This document shows positions 1 to 5,865 of a stretch of 7,349 bases of DNA, piece after piece; position 1 is the stretch's first letter; each line of letters opens with the position of its first letter. This DNA comes from Candidatus Latescibacterota bacterium. Its GTDB lineage: Bacteria > Latescibacterota > MVCY01. The position numbers and the translations under genes are program-made. The notes beneath the pieces are model-generated. The model had not been told where the DNA came from, ran no database searches, and worked only from the letters and a program-made list of their open reading frames with translations. Location: positions 1 to 7,349 of the forward strand of contig JAUWEO010000086.1 in NCBI GenBank assembly GCA_030608245.1, given 5' to 3'.

Positions 1-1150
1 CATTGGCCGTTGGTATCCCCATTCGATTCCCGTAGTCTCTGACTCCGGCTGCCACACCTTTCATAATCCGCTTTGGATGAAGCACCCCTTTAGGTAGCTT
101 TTCGTGGGGATAATCCGGAGGGCCGAAGCAAAAGATATCGGTATTCAGAATGGGTTTGGCCCCCAAGCCCGCGCCCAGAGGATCTCTGATTACCCCACCG
201 ATGCCTGTGCCTGCGCCTCCGTAGGGCTCTAAGGCCGAGGGGTGGTTGTGAGTTTCTACCTTGAAGCAGATGCTGTAGTCCTGGTCAAAAGAGATGATGC
301 CAGCATTGTCTTTGAACACAGAGATACACCAGGGCTTGTTCAGCTCTTCAGTTGCCCTGAAGATGGTGGACTTCATAAGGTTGTCAATCACTTCGCCCTG
401 GAATTCAATCAATCCCCTAAAGGTCTTGTGCACGCAGTGTTCAGACCAGGTCTGGGCCAGGGTCTCCAGTTCGACATCGGTGGGATTTCTCCCCTGTCGG
501 GCAAAATCGTTCTTGATGGCCAACATCTCTGTAAGATTCAAGAAAAGCTGTCTTTGCCTGCTTATTCTCTCTAAGCCTGGCTGGTCGGCATCTAAAATGT
601 CTACATAAAGCAGTTTGAAATCGTATGCGGCAGATGGCAGGGGTATCCTTTCCTCCCCCTTCACCCTATGCTGGATTAACTTGTTGAGCAGGAGTTTTTC
701 GCAGATGGTGTTGATCTGCTGTGGGGAAAGCTCTCCCCGGATGAGGTATTTGCGGGCAGTTTTGACCGACTCAGCTCCCTCAATCCCCATATCCCGTATT
801 CCTTTCTTAGTGCTCTCCTCCACAGGATCCATAACACCGGGATTATAGGCCACTTCCATCGTATGTGAATCTGCCCCCCAGCCGGACTCTTGACTCTCGA
901 CTCTTGATTTTCCTCTTTTCCCTCTCGACTCTCTTCTATAAGTATATTCCTGGGTTATGCTGTCGCACAGCAGATTCTCGCATATTTGGGCTATCTGAGG
1001 TTCGGAGAGGGCACCCTCAACGAAATAGACCTGGGTTAGTCTGAGTTCTTTCACTCCTCTTATGCCGAGGTCTTCTATATCTTTCTTAATGCCGCCTGCT
1101 AACACATTGGATATCTCCGATCTTGTGCTTATCTCGACTCTCCAGAGCAC
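1..1150 (-). CDS. purL: Phosphoribosylformylglycinamidine synthase with two N-terminal PurS-like domains (PurS-PurS-PurL fusion), 3' end outside window
   Basis: This enzyme makes formylglycinamidine ribonucleotide from FGAR, ATP and glutamine-derived ammonia, the fourth step of purine synthesis, in the cytoplasm. The minus strand reads open for 383 codons from a GTG at 1150 to the window edge; about 600 or more residues are missing. Residues 1-70 and 98-168 are two PurS-like copies that align with each other (KK..I.D.GI.G, T..Y...G.LS..QI..ICE.LL). Residues 72-97 are a charged, repeat-encoded linker. From about 170 the chain is PurL: TWSEHCVHKTF (234-244), VETHNHPSA (298-306, ATP/Mg region) and the glycine-rich YGGAGTGIGG loop after it. 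GTG is chosen because GGGAG lies 6 nt upstream, an in-frame TGA sits at 1205-1207, and the PurS homology begins within a few residues. A separate PurQ glutaminase would be expected elsewhere. The PurL identity is certain; the exact start is very likely. Confidence 0.95.
   Translation of the reverse strand, partial: MLWRVEISTRSEISNVLAGGIKKDIEDLGIRGVKELRLTQVYFVEGALSEPQIAQICENLLCDSITQEYTYRRESRGKRGKSRVESQESGWGADSHTMEVAYNPGVMDPVEESTKKGIRDMGIEGAESVKTARKYLIRGELSPQQINTICEKLLLNKLIQHRVKGEERIPLPSAAYDFKLLYVDILDADQPGLERISRQRQLFLNLTEMLAIKNDFARQGRNPTDVELETLAQTWSEHCVHKTFRGLIEFQGEVIDNLMKSTIFRATEELNKPWCISVFKDNAGIISFDQDYSICFKVETHNHPSALEPYGGAGTGIGGVIRDPLGAGLGAKPILNTDIFCFGPPDYPHEKLPKGVLHPKRIMKGVAAGVRDYGNRMGIPTAN
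861..936 (-). repeat. Short GACTCT/TCTCGACTC repeats coding the linker between the two PurS-like domains
   Basis: On the plus strand the block contains several copies of GACTCT in the contexts CTCTTGACTCTCGACTCTTG and CTCTCGACTCTC, separated by a pyrimidine-rich TTTTCCTCTTTTCCC stretch. Translated on the minus strand it gives a polar arginine/serine/glycine/glutamate linker at about residues 72-97. The flanking PurS-like domains are not repetitive, so the low-complexity DNA is confined to a tolerant inter-domain loop. It may be a slippage-prone or inserted repeat; which one cannot be decided here. Confidence 0.6.
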
Positions 1151-1334
1151 AGAGCTCTCCCTTCCCACGGTTGAAATAACAGTTCAGACACCAACACACC
1201 AAGATCAAGTAGTCTTTAGAATGTTCTTGTCACTTAAGGGTTTAAAACTCACATAGTTCTTTGTGTCTTTGCCTGCCCCGTAGGGAAGAATGACCGTATC
1301 GGGGTGCCTTGGTGGCCCAAAAGTTACCGGTTGA

Positions 1335-1363
1335 AATATAACGCTGAGAACCTCAGGTGTCAA
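1335..1363 (-). promoter_or_regulatory. Sigma70-type promoter of the purL fusion gene
   Basis: On the minus strand a perfect -35 TTGACA (1363-1358) is followed by a 17-nt spacer and a -10 TATATT (1340-1335, five of six consensus bases). An A/T-rich stretch lies just upstream of the -35. Transcription would start near 1328, leaving a leader of about 175 nt before the GTG at 1150. Hexamer match, spacing and orientation all fit the purine gene. Confidence 0.75.
1344..1356. promoter_or_regulatory. Candidate operator: CTGAG-N3-CTCAG palindrome in the promoter spacer
   Basis: CTGAGAACCTCAG is a perfect 5-bp inverted repeat with a 3-nt centre, lying entirely between the -35 and -10 of the purL promoter. 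That is a classical repressor-blocking position. No known regulator's box is recognised, and a 10-base match can arise by chance. Confidence 0.35.
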
Positions 1364-1495
1364 TGGAATTTTTAGAATGCCTCAATTAAAGATATCAAAC
1401 AGATTCAAAGAGCCATATTGTAAAAGTCCGTCTCCGTGAACGGCAGGTTGTGCGTCCTCTCAAGGGGGTTCTCTACGGATTATGAACTACAGCCC

Positions 1496-1518
1496 GTAGC
1501 GCCGGATTTATCCCCGGC
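1496..1518 (+). repeat. REP-like element: GTAG tetranucleotide plus GCCGG/CCGGC hairpin
   Basis: GTAG (1496-1499) is followed after one base by GCCGG (1501-1505), an 8-nt loop and CCGGC (1514-1518). A GTAG-type tetranucleotide before a short GC-rich palindrome is typical of REP sequences mobilised by RAYT transposases. Immediately upstream, CTAC (1487-1490) can pair with the same GTAG. Only one copy lies in this window, so the family assignment is an inference from shape. Confidence 0.35.
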
Positions 1519-1621
1519 AGGTGTGGGACTTGGTGCCGGAAATTGAACAGTGACCATAATTGGAATAACCTTGCTAAAATCAGACCACTAGGATAATATG
1601 AATAGTCACCAGAGAAGATCA

Positions 1622-1638
1622 CTGTCAGATATTGAACA
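1622..1638 (+). repeat. Direct repeat copy 1, CTGTCAGATATTGAACA
   Basis: This exact 17-mer recurs at 1701-1717. With its next base it forms an 18-bp imperfect palindrome, CTGT-N3-ATAT-N3-ACAG, so it could be a dimeric-protein site. A partial third copy, ATTGAACAG, lies at 1542-1550. Confidence 0.6.
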
Positions 1639-1700
1639 GTTCTGGCAGTGGAGATAACTATTTCAAATTCGGATAAATAGGAGAACTAAGTAAAAAACAG

Positions 1701-1717
1701 CTGTCAGATATTGAACA
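1701..1717 (+). repeat. Direct repeat copy 2, CTGTCAGATATTGAACA
   Basis: Identical to the copy 79 bp upstream over 17 bases, while the flanks differ. The first ten bases, CTGTCAGATA, occur again in inverse orientation at 2069-2078, in the palindrome ahead of the secreted-protein gene. Confidence 0.6.
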
Positions 1718-1943
1718 TAACTGTCCTGTCTCCCATTGTTAGGCAGATTCCAAACCCAAATCGAAACATCTTTACAACTGACTATTACTAACAACATAGG
1801 GAATCCCTGAAGGGCATTTTTATCGCCTGGCACGAAAGTTGCGGTCATCACCGTAGGCAACGGATAGGGGGAAGTTTTCGCCCAATCACGGTTCAGCCTT
1901 GTTCAAATTTATTGGATAACTGCAAACGAAAGACAAACTAGAA

Positions 1944-1966
1944 AGGAGATAGCTATGAAGGGATAA
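1944..1966 (+). other. Orphan Shine-Dalgarno with a three-codon ORF
   Basis: AGGAGAT (1944-1950) stands 4 nt before an ATG at 1955, which is followed by AAG, GGA and the stop TAA at 1964-1966. The initiation signal is as good as those of the real genes here, yet the frame closes at once, and the same frame also closes soon after the TAA. It may be a minimal upstream ORF, the relic of a lost gene start, or chance. Confidence 0.3.
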
Positions 1967-2053
1967 ACGCTGTGGTGGAGCTGGGAGAGTCAAAAACTGC
2001 CCCTTGTAGTGTAGGGTTTTATGTCCCCAGGTCCTTTTAGGCCGTTGTCAATC

Positions 2054-2078
2054 CTGTTAGATGAAATTTATCTGACAG
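2054..2078. promoter_or_regulatory. 25-bp imperfect palindrome upstream of the secreted-protein gene
   Basis: The left arm CTGTTAGATGAA and right arm TTTATCTGACAG are inverse copies around a central A, with four mismatched positions that become G-U pairs if read as RNA. It overlaps a weak promoter candidate: TTGTCA (2045-2050), a 17-nt spacer, then TTATCT (2068-2073). It ends 34 bp before the ATG. The right arm contains the inverse of the CTGTCAGATA decamer found at 1622 and 1701. An operator or an RNA hairpin are both possible. Confidence 0.4.
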
Positions 2079-2112
2079 AGTTAACCCTTGCTTAAGTTAC
2101 GAGGAGGTCCTG

Positions 2113-2904
2113 ATGAAAAAGTTATCTATACTTCTGCTGACTGTGGTGGTAGCAACCGTCGGGGTAGTCTGGGCAGAGATCACCCCAACCATCGAGGTAA
2201 TGCCGCTTTATGCCAGTGCTGCCCACTCGCAGCAGACACCCTTTGCTGTCTTTCTCGAAGTGACCGGATTGACCGAGGAAACAGGCTACGAATTTACCGC
2301 CAAGCTTCGCCAGAATGACAAAGATTATGGGTCTTTCGCTACGGCAGAAGTAGGGAATTTTAACACCAGCTATAAATCCCTGGGTACCGCTGGGGCCAAG
2401 GGAACTTTGGCCAAATGGGTCTTCTTAAGGCCAAGTAAATCGAGTCCGGCCCCTGGCCCTTGCCAGATCCGAATAAGGATCAGAGAGGCTGGCAAAACTA
2501 CATCAACTCCGGTGGATTTCGCTGGCCCAACGCTGCTGGATATATCTGACACCGGTGATGGCGCCTGGGTGACAGGTGGTGAAGGGGCCAACCCACCCGA
2601 TGGCTATGTGGTTTTGACTTACGACAGCGAAGGGAGGCTTCTGGGGGCCTACGCCGCTGAGGACAATGGCCTAAACGAGGGGGACGACCCTGATTCTGGC
2701 CACTGGAGGATAACCCTGCCCGCCAATACAAATATCGCCCGCTTTGAGACAAGAGACGCCAACAACTCGGTCTATGCCACAGACAGCGATCCAGGCTGGG
2801 AATCCGGAGCTCCCGGAACCGCAATAGCACTGTCCGATATCTGTCTCTATTCCACCGCCTGTCCTCTGACCCGGTGGGGAGAGATCAAGGTGCTGTTCAA
2901 GTGA
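2113..2904 (+). CDS. Exported protein of unknown function, 263 aa
   Basis: I do not recognise this protein. It starts at an ATG 4 nt after AGGAGGT (2102-2108). Residues 1-21 are a clear Sec signal peptide: a KK n-region, a hydrophobic core ILLLTVVVATVGVV, and cleavage after VWA before EITPT. There is no lipobox cysteine and no further membrane segment. The mature part is rich in Gly, Thr, Ser, Asp and aromatic residues and reads like beta-sandwich segments: residues 25-65 (PFAVFLEVTGLTEETGYEFTA), 115-145, and 150-240 with an acidic NEGDDPDSG stretch. Two cysteines, C244 and C250, near the C-terminus could form a disulfide outside the cytoplasm. It ends without a sorting domain. A strong hairpin follows, and the next gene also encodes an exported beta-rich protein, so both probably belong to cell-surface or secreted functions. 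Expression as a gene is near certain; the role is unknown. Confidence 0.85.
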   Translation: MKKLSILLLTVVVATVGVVWAEITPTIEVMPLYASAAHSQQTPFAVFLEVTGLTEETGYEFTAKLRQNDKDYGSFATAEVGNFNTSYKSLGTAGAKGTLAKWVFLRPSKSSPAPGPCQIRIRIREAGKTTSTPVDFAGPTLLDISDTGDGAWVTGGEGANPPDGYVVLTYDSEGRLLGAYAAEDNGLNEGDDPDSGHWRITLPANTNIARFETRDANNSVYATDSDPGWESGAPGTAIALSDICLYSTACPLTRWGEIKVLFK

Positions 2905-3213
2905 GATCAGTACAGTTTAAGTAGACATATCAGGTTGTTGACGTTTTGTTGGCCCGGGGGTTAAGAGCCCTGGGCCAACAAAAAAGCAGAATTCACTGTA
3001 CTGAGCGAAGGTGCAGAGGATGCTGTTGGAGAGGGTTTCTAACAGGGTTGATGATTCGTTGGAATGAACTCCCCGGGGAACTTTGACCTGCCAGTGAGGT
3101 TTCCTGAGAGGATTGTCGAATTGGAGAGGATCGTTCTTTCTGAATCGGTTGCCTAAAGGTTGCTAAATCCGGGTTAATCCGTTGTGAATGTTTGAACCAG
3201 AAAGGAAACCACG
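2905..3213. other. Intergenic spacer between the two exported-protein genes
   Basis: Apart from the hairpin at 2944-2983 and a 10-bp palindrome TCCCCGGGGA at 3070-3079, nothing is recognisable. No promoter with both hexamers near consensus was found ahead of the gene at 3214; the best pair, TTGCCT and GGTTAA around 3149-3177, is too weak to call. Confidence 0.5.
2944..2983 (+). terminator. Strong hairpin after the secreted-protein gene, without a U-tract
   Basis: The arms TTTTGTTGGCCCGGGG (2944-2959) and CCCTGGGCCAACAAAA (2968-2983) pair over 16 bp with one G-U, closing an 8-nt loop. It lies 40 nt past the stop codon. The T-run is on the 5' side and the A-run on the 3' side, so neither strand has the 3' U-tract of a standard intrinsic terminator. 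It may instead protect the mRNA 3' end or aid factor-dependent termination. Confidence 0.5.
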
Positions 3214-4464
3214 GTGAGAAAACTGAGTGCTGCTGTCTTGGCTGTTCTGATGGTATTGGGGCCTGTGTATTTATCAAGAGCCGCTGACATAAATCTCGGC
3301 ATCGAAATAACCGAGATTATGTATGATTTACCAGGCACTGGTTATGAAAGCGGGGGAGAATGGATAGAGATATACAACGATACAAGGTCACCACTAAATA
3401 TCGTTGGTTGGGAAATATGGGTCAACTCAGATTGGAGAGCAATCGGCCAAGTAGATGGTTATGGCGATATTTCCAATATGCCGCCTGGTTCCTACGCAGT
3501 GATTTGTGAAGAAGCTGGTGCCTGGGATTTTGTAGATCTATATGATGGAGATCCTTTCCCTGCTTTCCCCGTATCTGGCTACCTCGGGAGAATAGGTTGT
3601 AATTTGTCCTTAAATAATGATAACGGCGATGATATCGGATTACGAAATAATTCTGGAACAGTGTATCAGGATTTTAGCTATCCAGACAATGCTAGCAATG
3701 CGTCTCTGGTAAAAATAGTGATCCGTAACAGCGAAGACGAATCTTCGAATTGGATTCAGTCGACCGTTACCTCGGGTAGTCCAGGAGAAGTAGGGGCTGA
3801 CCAATTCCTCCCTGTAAACTTCACCTCCTTCACCGCCTCGGCTGGAAATGGTGAGGTCACCCTCCGCTGGGTCAGCGAATCTGAGCTGAATGACCTGGGG
3901 TTTAACATTTACCGAGCCCGGAGAGAAAAGAAGAAAGACGAGAGAGGAGAGCCGAAGGAGGATGAGTATGTGAAGATTAATCCAGAGCTGATTCCTGGCG
4001 CCGGGACTTCAACGGTCAAACATTCCTATTGCTTCACCGACAGGAATGTGGATAACGGAACTACCTACTTCTATCGGTTAGAAGATGTGAGCCTCGACGG
4101 TGAAAGCACCTTCCACGGGCCAGTTGAGGTAGTCCCCAGAGCAGAACAGGAAGAACAAGGGGAAGAGCTTCCCCACCAGCCCCGTTTAGAGCAGAACTTC
4201 CCTAATCCCTTTAATCCAGAAACCTCCATCCGCTTTGTAGTGCCGCTGCTCCGAGGAGAACCGGCGGTTTTCTTAGAGATTTACACCCTCGCCGGACAGA
4301 GGGTGAGAACGCTGCTGCAGCAGAGTATCAACCCCGGATTTCACCAACTTGTCTGGGACAGTCGGGACCAGAACGGCACCCAGGTTGCCAGCGGGGTCTA
4401 CCTCTATGTCCTCAAGGTCGGTGTAGAGCTTATCGACACCCGCAAGATGGCCCTGATCCGTTAA
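3214..4464 (+). CDS. Secreted lamin-tail-domain protein with FlgD-Ig/Por-type C-terminal domain, 416 aa
   Basis: A GTG start is used, with AAAGGAAA at 3201-3208. Residues 1-23 are a signal peptide (MRKLSAAVLAVLMVLGPVYLSRA). Residues 27-155 match a lamin tail domain: IEITEIMYD at 30-38, EWIEIYNDTRSPLNIVGWEI at 49-68, PPGSYAVI at 90-97, and NDNGDDIGLRNNSG at 135-148. Residues 198-308 read as a fibronectin-like sandwich (LPVNFTSFTASAGNGEVTLRW ... TTYFYRLEDVSLDG). It is interrupted at about 236-252 by a very charged insertion (REKKKDERGEPKEDEY) encoded by purine-rich DNA. Residues 324-416 are the C-terminal module typical of FCB-group exported proteins: LEQNFPNPFNPETSIRF, then LEIYTLAGQRVRTL and SGVYLYVLKVG. 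In Bacteroidetes such modules direct type IX secretion; whether that applies here is unknown. A cell-surface role is likely. No catalytic residues are seen. It converges on the minus-strand gene 18 bp away. Confidence 0.88.
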   Translation: MRKLSAAVLAVLMVLGPVYLSRAADINLGIEITEIMYDLPGTGYESGGEWIEIYNDTRSPLNIVGWEIWVNSDWRAIGQVDGYGDISNMPPGSYAVICEEAGAWDFVDLYDGDPFPAFPVSGYLGRIGCNLSLNNDNGDDIGLRNNSGTVYQDFSYPDNASNASLVKIVIRNSEDESSNWIQSTVTSGSPGEVGADQFLPVNFTSFTASAGNGEVTLRWVSESELNDLGFNIYRARREKKKDERGEPKEDEYVKINPELIPGAGTSTVKHSYCFTDRNVDNGTTYFYRLEDVSLDGESTFHGPVEVVPRAEQEEQGEELPHQPRLEQNFPNPFNPETSIRFVVPLLRGEPAVFLEIYTLAGQRVRTLLQQSINPGFHQLVWDSRDQNGTQVASGVYLYVLKVGVELIDTRKMALIR

Positions 4465-4482
4465 ATAGATGTAGCTCCATTC

Positions 4483-4731
4483 TTACTCAACCCAGACCTC
4501 CACCTGGTCGCTACCCTGCTCGACCTCCACTAACTTTCCCACCGTGCCGGACTCTATCTCCCGGAAAATATCTTCTGGATTGACACCCTTCTCCAACATC
4601 TGTTTGCGGGCATGGAGAGGAATAAATCTCATCCCGAACCGCACCAGGGAAAGCGGAATATTGATCTTGGCTGTCTCCTCTGTCTCCTCGATAGAGATCT
4701 TCTCCTCCGAAAACATCTGCAAGATTTTCAT
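4483..4731 (-). CDS. Small SHOCT-like-domain protein, 82 aa
   Basis: The ATG at 4731 is preceded by AGGA 4 nt upstream on the minus strand, and the gene ends in TAA at 4483. Residues 1-18 (KILQMFSEEKISIEETEE) resemble the short amphipathic helix of SHOCT-like domains (leucine-rich start, KIS.EE). Residues 24-82 resemble the repeated unit that follows it in many small bacterial proteins: NIPLSLVRFGMRFIP at 24-38, then a helix with EKGVNPEDIFREIESG at 47-62, and a closing strand GKLVEVEQGSDQVEVWVE. Compared with relatives I know, the basic linker between the two parts is very short, so the protein is compact. There is no signal peptide or membrane segment; it is probably cytoplasmic. Its function is not established, and such proteins are suspected to act in oligomerisation or envelope-stress regulation. 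It is divergent from the ROK gene and convergent with the lamin-tail gene. Confidence 0.75.
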   Translation of the reverse strand: MKILQMFSEEKISIEETEETAKINIPLSLVRFGMRFIPLHARKQMLEKGVNPEDIFREIESGTVGKLVEVEQGSDQVEVWVE

Positions 4732-4746
4732 CTCTTCCTAAGTATA

Positions 4747-4775
4747 TTGACTTTTCCGAGTCAGGGAGTTATCTT
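4747..4775 (+). promoter_or_regulatory. Sigma70-type promoter of the ROK kinase operon
   Basis: TTGACT (4747-4752) is one base from the -35 consensus, the spacer is exactly 17 nt, and TATCTT (4770-4775) matches four of six -10 bases. Transcription would start near 4782, giving a leader of about 125 nt. This also argues against the upstream in-frame TTG at 4792 as the kinase start, since it would be only about 10 nt into the message. Confidence 0.6.
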
Positions 4776-4905
4776 TACAAAGTGAGTAAATTTGAGAGAT
4801 TTATTTGAGCTTGATGACAAACAAAGGGGTGAAGCTGCTTGTCAGATTCGCAGTACGAAGTTTAACCAGTCCAGGAGATTACCAACTATTAATAGGAGGA
4901 AAAAA

Positions 4906-5865
4906 ATGGAGAAGTTATTTGTGGGGGTGGACATCGGGGGGACAAATGTCGCCTCTGGCCTGATAGATGAGGAGGGAAATCTGCTGCAAAGGGACAAACG
5001 TCCCATACTTGCCCAGGTGAGTCAGGATACCTCCCTCAAGCAGCTCGTGGATGGCATCCGAGCGGTGGCAGAAAAGGAGGGTATTTCAGCCAACGAGCTC
5101 GGCGGAGTAGGGATAGGGTCCCCAGGGCCCCTTGACCCCTTCCAGGGTGTGGCCCTCTCTCCGGTTAATCTGCCGACCTGGGGGACAGTCCCCCTGAAGA
5201 AGATCGTGGAGGATGCATTCGGTGTCCCGGTCACTGTAGACAATGACGCCAATGTGGTAGCGGTGGGAGAAAGATGGAAAGGGGCAGGTATAGATGTAGA
5301 CAACTTTCTCTGCGCCACTTTGGGTACGGGCATAGGTGGCGGTGCTATTTGCGAAGGCAGACTGCTTCACGGATTCAACGGTAATGAAGTCGAGATCGGA
5401 CATATAACCGTTGATTTTAACGGCCCCAGGTGTGGCTGTGGTAACTACGGATGCTTAGAGCTCTATGCCTCCGCCAGTGCGATAGCCCGCCGTACCCGCC
5501 AGAGGATGGAAAGAGAGAGGCCGAAGAGCCTGCTGTCCGAAGCAGAGCAGATAACTAGTAAAACCGTGTTTGAAGCTGCCCAAAGGGGAGACAAATTTGC
5601 CCTGGAGATGTTCGAGGAGACCGGATTCTTCTTGGGGGTGGGACTGGTTAGCGCCATCAATCTGCTTAATGTAGAGATGGTTGCCCTGACAGGCGGACTG
5701 GCAAATGCGGGCGATCTTATATTTAAGCCGGTGAGACGCACGATCTTAGAGAGAGGATTCCCAGGAGTCAAGGAGAAAATCCGGGTAATTCCCACTCAAC
5801 TGGGAGAAGATGCGGCCCTTTTTGGAGCAGCCAAAGTCGCGATCGACGGAGGCGTTTTCAATTGA
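4906..5865 (+). CDS. ROK-family sugar kinase, probable glucokinase, 319 aa
   Basis: It phosphorylates a hexose, most likely glucose to glucose-6-phosphate, with ATP in the cytoplasm. The start is the ATG at 4906: AGGAGG (4894-4899) stands 6 nt before it, the family N-terminus MEKLFVGVDIGGTN begins there, and 319 residues is the usual length. An upstream in-frame TTG at 4792 would add 38 unlike residues. Landmarks: phosphate-binding DIGGTN (9-14), GIGSPGP (69-75), VDNDAN (111-116) with D114 as the probable catalytic base, LGTGIGGG (139-146), EIGH (163-166), and the ROK zinc site CGCGNYGC (176-183), where H166, C176, C178 and C183 can bind Zn. All key residues are intact. The stop overlaps the next start in TTGA, so the two genes are probably translationally coupled. 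Exact sugar specificity cannot be read; glucose is favoured over ROK repressor or epimerase roles because there is no helix-turn-helix and no second domain. Confidence 0.93.
   Translation: MEKLFVGVDIGGTNVASGLIDEEGNLLQRDKRPILAQVSQDTSLKQLVDGIRAVAEKEGISANELGGVGIGSPGPLDPFQGVALSPVNLPTWGTVPLKKIVEDAFGVPVTVDNDANVVAVGERWKGAGIDVDNFLCATLGTGIGGGAICEGRLLHGFNGNEVEIGHITVDFNGPRCGCGNYGCLELYASASAIARRTRQRMERERPKSLLSEAEQITSKTVFEAAQRGDKFALEMFEETGFFLGVGLVSAINLLNVEMVALTGGLANAGDLIFKPVRRTILERGFPGVKEKIRVIPTQLGEDAALFGAAKVAIDGGVFN

Larger units (their letters stand above)
1151..2112. other. Long gene-poor divergent intergenic region
   Basis: No frame here gives a protein with a recognisable domain, and no frame of useful length has a good ribosome site. 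What it does hold is the purL promoter and leader at the left, a REP-like hairpin near 1496-1518, three related ATTGAACA-type repeats between 1542 and 1717, an orphan Shine-Dalgarno with a three-codon ORF at 1944-1966, and a palindrome at 2054-2078. A minus-strand frame at 1205-1363 reads protein-like for about 50 residues, but its only start overlaps the -35 hexamer, so it is treated as leader. Degenerate repeats or an eroded gene are both possible. Confidence 0.6.

Noticed and set aside
242..608. Plus-strand frames overlapping the purL region
   Set aside because: They are antisense to a strongly conserved PurL segment (TWSEHC, THNHPSA) and have no features of their own.
1205..1363. Minus-strand frame of about 52 codons reading protein-like (contains PDTVILPYGAGKDTKNYVSF)
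   Set aside because: Its only long start, a TTG, is part of the -35 hexamer of the purL promoter, it has no Shine-Dalgarno at usual distance, and the frame is closed by TGA on both sides. Better explained as leader or as a decayed fragment.
1663..1860. Minus-strand 65-codon frame in the gene-poor region
   Set aside because: No recognisable domain, no good ribosome site, and it runs across one of the repeat copies.
3070..3079. Palindrome TCCCCGGGGA
   Set aside because: Only ten bases, self-complementary by low complexity, with no promoter or repeat around it.
4792..4905. Upstream TTG extension of the ROK kinase by 38 codons
   Set aside because: The extension is unlike ROK N-termini, would begin about 10 nt from the predicted transcript start, and the ATG at 4906 has a perfect AGGAGG.
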